The notes below the pieces were generated by a model. It was not told the DNA's origin. It ran no database searches and saw only the letters and a program-made list of their open reading frames with translations. A stretch of 63,889 bases of DNA from Blautia faecis (lineage in GTDB: Bacteria > Bacillota > Clostridia > Lachnospirales > Lachnospiraceae): the NCBI RefSeq assembly GCF_020554845.1, contig NZ_JAJCIA010000023.1:1-63889 (forward strand), in the 5' to 3' direction. A program made the position numbers and the translations under genes. Below, piece after piece: positions 56,460 to 63,889 of the stretch. Every line of letters begins with the position of its first letter. Position 1 is the stretch's first letter.

Positions 56460-56482
56460 GGAATCCTCCCTTATTTTCTTAC

Positions 56483-56515
56483 AAGGCTGCTGTTCACTCA
56501 GTGGCCAGCAGCCTT
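56483..56515 (-). other. Intercistronic hairpin after the binding-protein gene
   Basis: On the minus strand AAGGCTGCTG and CAGCAGCCTT form a perfect 10-bp stem with a 13-nt loop in the 130-nt gap between binding protein and permease. There is no T run, so it likely stabilises the upstream mRNA and sets the excess of binding protein. Confidence 0.65.
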
Positions 56516-56589
56516 ACAATTCATACGGATCAAAAGGTGACAGTTCACGTTCTTCACCTTTCGCCTGTATTTTCCATCAGTCACATAGA

Positions 56590-57855
56590 TCAGTCTACAT
56601 TTGCAATGTCATATTTCTCATCGCACTGTGCAAGGAACTGATTTATGTTCTCCTCGTTGTCCATTCCGTTTGTGTAGTTCAGGCACATTTCGGTCAGAAG
56701 TGCGGACATATCAAATCCGGATGGATAGTAATGATCTGGGAAGTTTGCAACCTTTCCAGCTGCAATATCTTCTTTCACACCTGCCACTGTCTCATTCTCC
56801 TGCTCTACACCTTTTACAGCTGAGAAAGCAAACTGATCATCAATGTACATTTTTGCATTTTCCGGCTCAAGCATAAAGGATACAAATTCTTTTGCCACTT
56901 CTTCATTTGCACTGTCTTTGCATACACCAAGAAGTACATCTACACCAGAGGTTACATAGTTCTGGGATTTCTCATTGGAAGCCGGGAGTGCAAACATATC
57001 CACATTGATATCTGCATTTGCATTTTTGTACTGGTTGATTGCCCAGTTTCCATTGATGATCATGGCTGCTTCGCCATTTGCAAAAGCTTTATTTCCATCA
57101 TCATAGGTAAGTCCCATAAAATCATCCTGAGCATAGTCAAGAAGCTTCATATATTTTTCTGCAATTTCCTCGTGTGTTCCAACGAATGTGGTCTTGCCGG
57201 CTTTACGGTCATCATTGAAGCTCTCCGGAGCAAGGTCAGATGCAATACTGTTCCATGGGCAGTTACTTGTCCAAGCATCTTTGTATGTCATAAGAAGTGG
57301 CTGTTCACCTGCATCCTGAAGTTTCTCGAGCACATCAATGAATTCATCCCATGTTTTTGGAATCTCAATTCCATGTTCTTTGAATTTGTCAACGTTATAA
57401 ATGACACCGGAAGCGTTTGTTGCATAAGGAACGCCATATACCTTCTCTTCTTTGTCCTTGTTTACATCATATACCATCTGAAGGTAGGATTCCTGAATGT
57501 TGGAAACGTAATCTTCGCTGCTTAAGTCTACCAGCATTCCGGCACTTTCCACCTCTGTATAGTTGTTGTCACCGCCCATTGCTACGATATCAGGCATATC
57601 ATTCTTTGCCATTCTGGTCTTTAATACAGTTCCTGCATCAGCCGGAGCTGTGATCTTGATTGTCACGTCCTTATGAGTTTCATTAAACTTATCTACCAGC
57701 TTCTGAAGAATGTCCTTGTTTTCGGCCTTGCTGGAAAAAAGCTCCAGTTCCGTTCCCTTTGCGGAAGATTCTCCCTCAGAGGAGCTGCCGCATCCGGTAA
57801 CTGTACCAACCAGCAGTGCACCTGCCATTAATGTGCAAATAAGTTTCTTGTTCAT
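56590..57855 (-). CDS. ABC sugar substrate-binding lipoprotein, maltose/oligosaccharide type
   Basis: 421 aa. Lipobox VTGC at about residues 19-22, then a family 1 solute-binding fold (DKFNETHKDVTIKITAPADA, NDMPDIVAMGGD, FANGEAAMIINGNWAINQYK). First gene of the operon, with GGAGG before the ATG at 57855. The co-encoded GH13/GH31 enzymes point to isomaltose, panose or maltose-like sugars. Confidence 0.9.
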   Translation of the reverse strand: MNKKLICTLMAGALLVGTVTGCGSSSEGESSAKGTELELFSSKAENKDILQKLVDKFNETHKDVTIKITAPADAGTVLKTRMAKNDMPDIVAMGGDNNYTEVESAGMLVDLSSEDYVSNIQESYLQMVYDVNKDKEEKVYGVPYATNASGVIYNVDKFKEHGIEIPKTWDEFIDVLEKLQDAGEQPLLMTYKDAWTSNCPWNSIASDLAPESFNDDRKAGKTTFVGTHEEIAEKYMKLLDYAQDDFMGLTYDDGNKAFANGEAAMIINGNWAINQYKNANADINVDMFALPASNEKSQNYVTSGVDVLLGVCKDSANEEVAKEFVSFMLEPENAKMYIDDQFAFSAVKGVEQENETVAGVKEDIAAGKVANFPDHYYPSGFDMSALLTEMCLNYTNGMDNEENINQFLAQCDEKYDIANVD

Positions 57856-57960
57856 CTTTCTTTCCTCCATTATATATTATTTTTAATGAAGGCTGCGCAG
57901 CACTTGCTTATTTAAAAGCTTTTCCGGACACGTCTGTCCTGCTTTCCTTTCGGTGACTTC

Positions 57961-57989
57961 ATAATATCGTATCTTTCCAGCAAAATCAA
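57961..57989 (-). promoter_or_regulatory. Promoter of the alpha-glucoside operon
   Basis: On the minus strand TTGATT (57984-57989), 17-bp spacer, TATTAT (57961-57966), about 106 nt before the binding-protein gene. Confidence 0.75.
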
Positions 57990-57992
57990 CAG

Positions 57993-58006
57993 GTTTCTCG
58001 AGAAAC
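57993..58006. promoter_or_regulatory. Perfect 14-bp palindrome, likely LacI-family operator
   Basis: GTTTCTCGAGAAAC, centred on CG as LacI-family operators are, lies 3 bp upstream of the -35 of the alpha-glucoside promoter. The LacI-type gene at 58408-59415 is the obvious candidate binder. The position upstream of -35 would suit activation or a second looped site as well as repression. Confidence 0.6.
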
Positions 58007-58202
58007 TTAAATTGTAGACAAACTTTTATTTTGTATTTTGTGCATATTGTATATTTTTTTATCATGCAGATTCATGAGTTCTTAGATTGTCCCCCCTATC
58101 TTATAATTTCCCCTGATTGCAAGAATTTCATGCAAATTGTTTTCTTTATGTAACAGGGAATCCAAACGTAAGCTTCTGTTACGAAAAAAACAGTCAGGCT
58201 CC

Positions 58203-58364
58203 AGAGCGTGTTTGAAAAAGGCTTTCTGCAAGATGTGCGTCACAATTTGTGGGAGATTTCGCCCGGATGAGGGCGCCGTAGCGGGCTACGGCAACCGAAT
58301 TCGGGTGAAATCTCCCGCAAAGTGGGGCGTGCAGATTGCGGGAATGATTTTTCAAACAGGCTCT
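58203..58364. mobile_element. Palindromic element (MITE-like), full copy B, in the lacI terminator
   Basis: 162 bp bounded by AGAGC(G/C)TGTTTGAAAAA inverted ends, with central palindrome GCCGTAGCGGGCTACGGC at 58275-58292. It is similar along its whole length to 12251-12420. It is flanked by CAGTCAGGCT (58191-58200) and AGCCTGACTG (58367-58376), which on the minus strand form a terminator stem with TTTTTTT after it. The element thus sits in the loop of the terminator of the LacI gene. Confidence 0.75.
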
Positions 58365-58407
58365 ATAGCCTGACTGTCTTCTCTTCAAATTCTTTTGAAC
58401 GATCTGT

Positions 58408-59415
58408 TCATATTTTCACAGAATCTCTTTTTACAAGGTACACCGGACTTTTTATATTAAACTCTTTTAACTGCTCCCCGGCAACCATCCGAAGCAGGCG
58501 GCTGAACGCCAAATGTGCCTTCTGACCTACATCCTGATGAACTGTTGTAAGTCTTGGACGGACCATTCTGGCATAGATACTGTCGTCGAAGCCGGTAACA
58601 GATACCTGTTCTGGAACCTTAATCCCATGATCTGACAAAAAGTTCATGGCCTCAATTGCTGCATAATCTGAGGAAAATGCCACTGCTTTTACCTGCAGAA
58701 AACGCGGAAGAAGTTCTTTGTATTTCTGGATACGGCGGTTTCTTTCCCCCGGGATCACGATCAGACGAGTGCGGCTGCAGAATTTTCCTTCTTTTTCCAT
58801 AGCCTGCTTAAAGCCCATCCAACGGCTGTAATCACTGTCAATATCTGTTTCTGCAAGAAACAAAGCTTTGTCAAAACCGCAGGAACAGAGGTAACTTCCA
58901 ATCTGATAGCCGCCTGAATAATCATCCACTCCCACATTCTGGAAAAAATATTCTCCTGCGGGATAGGCATCTATGAGAACCATTTTCTTATTCAGCTTTC
59001 TGGACAATTTCCGATATTTTTCATCATTATATCCCAGAATGATCAGTCCTTCTACATTCCATCTGGAAGCAATATCCACCACGTTCTGGATATTCTCCCC
59101 TCCGATCAGCATGACATAGTATCCTTTCATTTCAGCTTCCATCTGAATGGTTCCTACCAGTTCTCCTACAAAGGAGTCCTGCAGGGAGTACATTCCATGA
59201 GCCTGGGCAAAACCAAGTACCACGCCTATGATCCTGGAACCATGTCCGGACAGCATAACGGAACCCATATGCGGAACATAATTCTGTTCTTTCAGGATTG
59301 CCGTTATTTTATCAATGGTTTCCTGGGAAACTCTTTTCGTATTGCCATTTATTACATTTGATACGGTAGTCCTGCTCACTCCCGCCATATCCGCAATATC
59401 CTGAAGCCGGATCAT
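58408..59415 (-). CDS. LacI-family transcriptional regulator
   Basis: 335 aa. N-terminal HTH IRLQDIADMAGVSRTTVSNV with hinge, then a ribose-binding-like effector domain. It is translated from an ATG overlapping the GNAT gene stop (4 nt). It lies next to the alpha-glucoside operon on the same strand and probably controls it, with a glucoside effector. A palindrome of the right form precedes that operon. Confidence 0.92.
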   Translation of the reverse strand: MIRLQDIADMAGVSRTTVSNVINGNTKRVSQETIDKITAILKEQNYVPHMGSVMLSGHGSRIIGVVLGFAQAHGMYSLQDSFVGELVGTIQMEAEMKGYYVMLIGGENIQNVVDIASRWNVEGLIILGYNDEKYRKLSRKLNKKMVLIDAYPAGEYFFQNVGVDDYSGGYQIGSYLCSCGFDKALFLAETDIDSDYSRWMGFKQAMEKEGKFCSRTRLIVIPGERNRRIQKYKELLPRFLQVKAVAFSSDYAAIEAMNFLSDHGIKVPEQVSVTGFDDSIYARMVRPRLTTVHQDVGQKAHLAFSRLLRMVAGEQLKEFNIKSPVYLVKRDSVKI

Positions 59416-59915
59416 CTGATTTTCCTGCTCATATCATGCCATTCTTCCCCGCCCCAAGCGGAACCGGAAATTCCGTTGTCGGTGTAGTCCATTTTTTTGT
59501 ACATCTCTACTTTGTTATCCAGACAGGTCAGGTACAGGCATTCGCGTCCTCTTTTTTGTTCTCTTTCCACATATTGTGTCATGATTTCACGGGCAAGCCC
59601 CTGGTGGCGATACTCCGGAAGAACATCAAGCCCAAGGAGCATAACGTTCTTTCCTTCCGGGTTGTGAAGAGTACTATCCGTAAAAAATTCATCACGAAAA
59701 ACTGCTTCGTCTGTTGCCACCCCATTGAGAAAGCCGGCAACTTTACCTGTTTCTTTATCCACTGCAACCATAAATGTCTCTGGTGCATTTGCCACTCGTT
59801 CTCTCATACTCTTGGCAGAGCAGGCCTCATTTGGCGGAAAACAGATCTGCTCGATCTGAATCACCTGATCTAACTCCTCTGGAAGAATGTCTCTAAATTC
59901 GTATTTGGTTGTCAT
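59412..59915 (-). CDS. GNAT-family N-acetyltransferase
   Basis: 167 aa. The acetyl-CoA-binding motif A is LGLDVLPEYRHQGLAREIMT (about residues 94-113), and the N-terminal RDILPEELDQVIQIEQICFP resembles arylalkylamine acetyltransferase-like members. Substrate unknown. First gene of a two-gene operon with lacI, GGATGAGG ribosome site. Confidence 0.85.
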   Translation of the reverse strand: MTTKYEFRDILPEELDQVIQIEQICFPPNEACSAKSMRERVANAPETFMVAVDKETGKVAGFLNGVATDEAVFRDEFFTDSTLHNPEGKNVMLLGLDVLPEYRHQGLAREIMTQYVEREQKRGRECLYLTCLDNKVEMYKKMDYTDNGISGSAWGGEEWHDMSRKIR

Positions 59916-59986
59916 TTTTTCCTCATCCTTTTATATTTCATGCGCTCTCTCCACTTTAATAGTGAAAAGACCGTAAACTCCTTTTT

Positions 59987-60015
59987 ATTATACCTCTGCG
60001 TCTTTTTTCCGTCAA
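59987..60015 (-). promoter_or_regulatory. Promoter of the GNAT-lacI operon
   Basis: On the minus strand TTGACG (60010-60015), 17-bp spacer, TATAAT (59987-59992): near-consensus. The -35 overlaps the stop codon of the 47-aa frame upstream. Confidence 0.85.
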
Positions 60016-60155
60016 TGTAAGAACAGCAAAATGCATACCTTGAAGTATCCCCTTGAAATATCCCTTGAAGTATCCCGGAGGACTTCATTACCGTACTTAT
60101 CGATCATCCGTACCAGAAAATCAATGCACCGCTCAAATTCAATATTCTGTTGCAT
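60012..60155 (-). CDS. Possible 47-aa protein with in-frame tandem repeats
   Basis: ATG at 60155 follows an excellent ribosome site (GGGAGGAGCTT). The product begins MQQNIEFERCIDFLVRMIDK, helical and charged, then runs into three ~12-13-bp repeats of GATA(C/T)TTCAAGG. The middle unit is 13 bp, so the third repeat and the tail are in another frame and the C-terminus (VCILLFLH) looks unlike the rest. It may be a frameshifted version of a longer small gene. No named family recognised. Confidence 0.5.
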   Translation of the reverse strand: MQQNIEFERCIDFLVRMIDKYGNEVLRDTSRDISRGYFKVCILLFLH

Positions 60156-60272
60156 AAGCTCCTCCCGTCATTGTTTTGATCTGAGCTTATTTTACAGAAC
60201 CTGCCGGAAAACCACATTGAATAGAAATTGATTGTAAATTGACACAATCACTTTAAAAATATCCGCATTTTC

Positions 60273-60301
60273 TTGAATCGAATATATGTTCGTGTTATGA
60301 T
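60273..60301 (+). promoter_or_regulatory. Promoter with LexA-like box in the spacer
   Basis: TTGAAT (60273-60278), 17-bp spacer, TATGAT (60296-60301), 38 nt before the TTG start at 60340. The bases 60279-60292, CGAATATATGTTCG, match the Gram-positive LexA/DinR box (CGAAC-RNRY-GTTYG) at all but one position. Confidence 0.6.
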
Positions 60302-60339
60302 AGATATACTCAATCTTAACTACGAAAGGGGAATTTCTA

Positions 60340-60660
60340 TTGAATCAATGCGATTTTTCTTCTATTAGCACTTGTTTAAAAAACCATATCAGCGAAAGTA
60401 ATCAAATGAGTCAGCCTGATTTTTTATACGAATTATTTGAAGATTTTATGGATGATCCGGCAAATCAGGATTTTTCAATGGACAACGGTCTGGTTTGCCG
60501 CTGGATGACTGGTCAGACTAAAATCAGTCCTAAAATATCCGCTTACTATTCCAAGCCATCCAACCAGAGAAAATTAGCCCATATGTTTAATGCATGGAAT
60601 GGAAGTAGATTGTTACAAAAAGCTATTTCAAACAATAGGAAATATCTTAGATCTGATTGA
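60340..60660 (+). CDS. Short protein of unknown function, probably truncated
   Basis: 106 aa from a TTG start (GAAAGGGG ribosome site 7 nt upstream). The segment DNGLVCRWMTGQTKISPKIS resembles a helical domain I have seen at the N-terminus of Firmicutes proteins of no known role, but I cannot name it. The sequence changes character after about residue 95, and the end coincides with a break in the convergent kinase gene, so the 3' part was probably lost in a rearrangement. A LexA-like box lies in its promoter. Confidence 0.5.
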   Translation: MNQCDFSSISTCLKNHISESNQMSQPDFLYELFEDFMDDPANQDFSMDNGLVCRWMTGQTKISPKISAYYSKPSNQRKLAHMFNAWNGSRLLQKAISNNRKYLRSD

Positions 60661-60822
60661 AAAAGATGTGCGATACCCAAAGTGGCTTGCAACGGTTAGA
60701 AGATTTGCCGGAGCACCGCCGGGATTCTGTTCGAACAATTTTCTCCCATCCTGACTGTGTCCTGCTTCCGTAAAATCAATCAGCAATTCTCCCAATGCCA
60801 CGATATCAACTTTTTCTTCCAT
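60628..60822 (-). pseudogene. PfkB-family sugar kinase (fructokinase-like), 3' truncated
   Basis: The first 54 codons (MEEKVDIVALGELLIDFTEA, then FEQNPGGAPANLLTVASHFG) match the start of fructokinase-like PfkB kinases, including the GG substrate motif. After about 60661 the frame reads unrelated sequence from the convergent gene and stops at 64 codons; normal length is about 310-330. The ATP-binding and catalytic Asp part is missing. It overlaps the transporter gene end by 17 nt, showing it was the last gene of that operon. Confidence 0.8.
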
Positions 60823-62170
60823 TTTTCAGTTCTTCCACAATCTCGTTATAACGTTTTTTATTTAACCGGTAGAAAAATAATACAACCGCAGTCACAATCC
60901 ACAGTGCACCTGGAATCGTCGTAAATGCATGTTTCATAATTGAAAGTACAATTGCATTTTGTGTCTGATTTGCAATATAACCATATTTTCCAAGTAATCC
61001 TGCTAAAAGTGCTGTTCCAACTGCCATTCCGACTTTATTTCCAAGTGAAATAAATGCATACTGAAAACCATCATTTCTAAGTCCGGTTTTCCACTCCCCA
61101 TATTCCACACAGTCTGGAATAATTGCATAGATTGCGGTATTAAATCCAGAGAAAAAAAACTGTGTGAGACCAGATAATGCATAAAAAATAGCCGGTGATT
61201 CTTTGGCATTGAAGAAAAACATAGTCAACATGAAAATTCCTGTAAATAAAGCAAAGAGAGATGCTGTTCTTCCTTTGTTATTTAACTTGCGGAATAATGG
61301 TTGAAAACAGGCTGCCCCGATGATAGAAGGAATAATGATGCACATCGAATAAGTTGTGTAGTAGGAGGCATTCCCTTCCACATATGTAAAGTAATACAGA
61401 ATATCTGCGTTTCTACCATACAGTGTAAATCCAAATAATATCTGTCCTGCCAATGCAAGAAGATATGGTCTGTTCTGCATGACTGCTTTCAATTGTATCT
61501 TTACAGAAATTTTTTCTTTTTCCGGAGTAAGCACTGCCTCTTTCGTCTTCGCAAAGCAGAAGAAATGACAGGCTGTAAAAATACATCCATATATGACCGC
61601 AACCGTCAGATATCCTGTCTTTGCACTATGACTGCCGAATTTGCTGAGCAGTGGAACTGTGATAATATTTATCACACCAATTGCAATCATCGCTGCAACC
61701 GAACGGGATGTATTTATTTTTGCACGTTCATCAATATCCTGTGTCATAGCACCACACAAGGTTCCATATGGAATATTCACACAGGTATACCCCAAAACCA
61801 GCAGACAATATGTAATTACCATATAAATGATCTTTCCATTCTGCGGCCAGTCGGGTCTTGCCCAGAATGTCATAACAAGAAGAATCGCTGTGATTGGTGC
61901 CGCTACTAACAGCCATGGACGGTACCGTCCCCATCTCGATTTTGTTTTATCTGTAAGTCCCCCGACGATTGGATCATTGATTGCATCCCAGAATCTTGAA
62001 AAAAGCATAAGTGCTGACACAGCCGCCATACTGATTCCGAACACGTCTGTATAAAATATCATCAGAAAATTACTGACGAACATCCAGCTGAAATTACATC
62101 CAACATCACCAAACCCATATGCAATCTTACTGATCAGCGGTACTTTTCCATTTTTGTTTTCGCTTCCCAT
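60806..62170 (-). CDS. GPH-family sugar:cation symporter
   Basis: 454 aa, twelve predicted membrane segments. The MelB-type signature DAINDPIVGGLTDKTKSRWG and RYRPWLLVAAPITA near the N-terminus are diagnostic. It imports a sugar, polyol or glycoside with a cation. It lies 18 nt after the VOC gene and is followed by the broken kinase. Confidence 0.9.
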   Translation of the reverse strand: MGSENKNGKVPLISKIAYGFGDVGCNFSWMFVSNFLMIFYTDVFGISMAAVSALMLFSRFWDAINDPIVGGLTDKTKSRWGRYRPWLLVAAPITAILLVMTFWARPDWPQNGKIIYMVITYCLLVLGYTCVNIPYGTLCGAMTQDIDERAKINTSRSVAAMIAIGVINIITVPLLSKFGSHSAKTGYLTVAVIYGCIFTACHFFCFAKTKEAVLTPEKEKISVKIQLKAVMQNRPYLLALAGQILFGFTLYGRNADILYYFTYVEGNASYYTTYSMCIIIPSIIGAACFQPLFRKLNNKGRTASLFALFTGIFMLTMFFFNAKESPAIFYALSGLTQFFFSGFNTAIYAIIPDCVEYGEWKTGLRNDGFQYAFISLGNKVGMAVGTALLAGLLGKYGYIANQTQNAIVLSIMKHAFTTIPGALWIVTAVVLFFYRLNKKRYNEIVEELKNGRKS

Positions 62171-62188
62171 ATGTCTCTCCTATTTTTA

Positions 62189-62581
62189 TCAGAGTTTCTG
62201 ACAGAACTCTATTCTTTCCTCATTTGGGCCCTTAATCATAAAATACTTCACACCATTTTCCCAAAATGGTAGTTCTTCGATTCCGTCTGTAATAATTGTG
62301 TATTTTTCATTGCAGATTTTCTGATACATACTTTCAATGTCTTCCACATCAAGTGCAACATGTTGGTATGCACCGTCTGACATTGCCGCCTGCCCATTTT
62401 CAAAAGTCTCTATACAGTAATTTTTTATCTGTAAAAATGCCACTTTTCCCCCTGCTTTTTCATTATAAGACTGCATAATCACTTCAAATCCAAGACTCTT
62501 ATAAAACTCAACTGTTTTCTGTAAATCGTTTGTCGGAAGCCCGACATGGGCAACTCCGACAATTCCATATTTATTTTCCAT
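62189..62581 (-). CDS. VOC-superfamily (glyoxalase-like) protein
   Basis: 130 aa. Two beta-alpha-beta-beta-beta modules: VGVAHVGLPTNDLQKTVEFY with the first metal His, then QHVALDVEDIESMYQKI with the second, and a late Glu in NEERIEFCQKL. Such proteins are isomerases, lyases or dioxygenases; in sugar operons they may be epimerase-like. Reaction unknown. Confidence 0.8.
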   Translation of the reverse strand: MENKYGIVGVAHVGLPTNDLQKTVEFYKSLGFEVIMQSYNEKAGGKVAFLQIKNYCIETFENGQAAMSDGAYQHVALDVEDIESMYQKICNEKYTIITDGIEELPFWENGVKYFMIKGPNEERIEFCQKL

Positions 62582-62590
62582 ACGAACTCC

Positions 62591-63619
62591 TTACTTTTCA
62601 CTGACGTTGATAATTACTTTCATCGTTGTTTCGCGGTTATCATCAATATACTGGTATGCTTTCAGATAATCTTTAAAAGCAAATGTCTTTGAGATGAGCG
62701 GTTTCAAATGAACTTTGCCCTCATTTACCAATCTGATTCCATCTATATAATCATCATGGCGGTACATCATCGTGCTCTTAATGTCAAGTTCGTGGTCATT
62801 TGCCACTGCAAGATCTACTTCTGCCATTCCTGCAAAAACAGCCACCAGTACAATCGTGCTTCCTTTTCTTGCATATTTAATTGCCTGTCCCATTGTGATA
62901 TTGTTTCCGGCACAGTCGTAGATCACATCCGCCTTGTCCGGTCCAAATGCTTCGAGCATTGCCGCACTGAAGTCTTTATTTTTGGTATTCACACACACAT
63001 CAATTCCACATTCTTTTGCCTTTGCCAGTCTAAGATCACTGATATCTGTGATCATCACTTTCGCTGCCCCCATTCCTTTTGCTGCCTGTGCCACGAGATT
63101 TCCAATCGGTCCTGCTCCAAGAACTGCAATATTCATGCCAGCCACATCACCTATCTGTTTTACACCATGAACTGCCACAGCAAGAGGTTCAATCATAGCG
63201 CCTTCTTCATAGGACATATCTTCTGGAATAGGTGTTACTTTAGATGCATCCACTGCAAAATACTCAGATGCTGTTCCTGTCGTCTGAAATCCCATTACTT
63301 TTAATTCCTCACAGAGATTATACTTTCCATGACGACATGGATAGCAATGTCCACAATATACCTGAGGCTCTATCGTCACCTTCTGTCCCACATGAAACTC
63401 TGTGACATTTTTTCCAAATTCTGTAATCTCACCGGAAACCTCATGTCCTTGTGTTACCGGATATTTTGTAAACGGATGTTTTCCATGATAAACATGAATA
63501 TCTGATCCACAAACACCAATATTCATAATCTTTACCAAAACCTGATTTTCCTTTACCTCCGGAACCGGAACCTCTCTGAAAATAATTTCTCCTGGATTTG
63601 TCATTACCTGTTGTAACAT
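62591..63619 (-). CDS. Zinc-dependent medium-chain dehydrogenase, sorbitol/polyol type
   Basis: 342 aa. Catalytic zinc site GVCGSDIHVYHG and GHEVSGEI, structural-zinc Cys set CGHCYPCRHGKYNLC, and the NAD fold AVLGAGPIGNLVAQAAKGMG. It oxidises a polyol or sugar alcohol to a ketose, presumably the substrate of the lost kinase. The start at 63619 follows AAAGGAGG; seven upstream codons in frame are rejected. First gene of dehydrogenase-VOC-transporter-(kinase). Confidence 0.9.
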   Translation of the reverse strand: MLQQVMTNPGEIIFREVPVPEVKENQVLVKIMNIGVCGSDIHVYHGKHPFTKYPVTQGHEVSGEITEFGKNVTEFHVGQKVTIEPQVYCGHCYPCRHGKYNLCEELKVMGFQTTGTASEYFAVDASKVTPIPEDMSYEEGAMIEPLAVAVHGVKQIGDVAGMNIAVLGAGPIGNLVAQAAKGMGAAKVMITDISDLRLAKAKECGIDVCVNTKNKDFSAAMLEAFGPDKADVIYDCAGNNITMGQAIKYARKGSTIVLVAVFAGMAEVDLAVANDHELDIKSTMMYRHDDYIDGIRLVNEGKVHLKPLISKTFAFKDYLKAYQYIDDNRETTMKVIINVSEK

Positions 63620-63682
63620 AATTGTTTCCTCCTTTTTCATGTCGTTTTATTCTATGTTTTATAAAATGTTTTATTAAAGTAA

Positions 63683-63701
63683 TTACATTATTACAATGTA
63701 A
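63683..63701. promoter_or_regulatory. 19-bp palindrome over the -10, likely repressor operator
   Basis: TTACATT and AATGTAA flank five bases and cover the -10 and part of the spacer of the polyol promoter, a typical repressor position. The regulator is not in the window. Confidence 0.55.
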
Positions 63702-63715
63702 ACACAATTTGTCAA
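63687..63715 (-). promoter_or_regulatory. Promoter of the polyol operon
   Basis: On the minus strand TTGACA (63710-63715), 17-bp spacer, AATAAT (63687-63692); a TAATAA at 16 bp is an alternative -10. It lies about 70 nt before the dehydrogenase. Confidence 0.75.
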
Positions 63716-63784
63716 TATGTTTTTTCATATTTTTATACATTTCATAATTTTAAAATACATTTTTTGTATATTTTTCACAATTAA

Positions 63785-63889
63785 ATCGAGTAGGAGGCGG
63801 TGACTAACCGCCGTCCTCTCACACCACCGTGCGTCAGACTGTCTAACAATTCAAAAATTCAGTCTGATGTAGACGGTATTTTTATCTTC
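63785..63889 (-). mobile_element. 3' end of a group II intron (partial)
   Basis: On the minus strand the sequence ends ...GCACGGTGGTGTGAGAGG, a GGCGGT/ACCGCC hairpin with bulged bases and TCCTACTCGAT, the form of bacterial group II intron domains V and VI and their 3' splice boundary. An upstream ACCGT/ACGGT plus CAGACTG/CAGTCTG stem fits domain V, though its base lacks the standard AGC triad. The reverse transcriptase would lie beyond the window edge. Confidence 0.6.

Noticed and set aside
59995..60090. The 12-13-bp direct repeats as iterons of a replication origin
   Set aside because: Only three units, inside a plausible small reading frame, with no Rep gene nearby.
1..63889. CRISPR array, rRNA operon or prophage
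   Set aside because: No regularly spaced direct repeats, no rRNA sequence and no phage structural genes were seen anywhere in the window.

Overview
The window reads as chromosome of a low-to-moderate-GC, spore-forming Clostridia, most likely a Lachnospiraceae gut anaerobe. The support is a spoVA germination operon with sigma-G-type promoters, strong AGGAGG ribosome sites, a single-chain PurL, murT/gatD, an L17 with the clostridial insertion, a zinc-type S14 and typical Lachnospiraceae surface-protein repeats. Genus cannot be fixed from the sequence alone.

Layout. 1-13.5 kb: two tRNA-Met copies, a SprT-like protease, a secreted Ig/Fn3-type protein, an ECF sigma/anti-sigma pair, purL, a LysR regulator with a class II aldolase-like protein, an Mrp ATPase with a CsoR repressor, a small unknown gene and xpt. 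13.5-19 kb: an orphan lipoprotein binding protein with an HTH regulator, the murT-gatD pair and an anchored phosphodiesterase. 19-35.6 kb: the S10-spc-alpha ribosomal superoperon, read leftward from a strong promoter and structured leader near 35.8 kb, with a second promoter in front of rpmJ. 36-40.4 kb: murB-rapZ-whiA-crh and a membrane protein that looks like a degenerate signal peptidase. 40.5-45 kb: spoVA genes in an unusual order, split by an AraC-type gene. 45-51 kb: an O-acetylhomoserine sulfhydrylase-type enzyme, then a structured RNA and a PhnD-PhnC-fused PhnE ABC transporter. 51-59.9 kb: an alpha-glucoside uptake and cleavage operon with its LacI regulator. 60-63.6 kb: a possible SOS-controlled short gene and a polyol/sugar operon whose kinase gene is broken. 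The right edge holds the 3' end of a group II intron.

How the parts work together. The leftward maltose/isomaltose-type operon imports alpha-glucosides (binding protein, two permeases; the ATPase is not in the window) and cleaves them with GH13 and GH31 enzymes. The polyol operon pairs a GPH transporter with a sorbitol-type dehydrogenase. The spoVA proteins form the dipicolinic acid channel of the spore inner membrane.

The strongest unexplained signals are: (1) a folded RNA at 46862-47076 with a predicted pseudoknot and mutually exclusive terminator/antiterminator hairpins in front of the phnD-type operon, which looks like a riboswitch of a class I could not name; (2) a roughly 160-170-bp palindromic repeat with terminal inverted repeats, two full copies of which sit in the loops of apparent rho-independent terminators; (3) hairpin-rich spacers inside the normally compact ribosomal operon; (4) a LexA-like box filling the promoter spacer of a truncated-looking gene.
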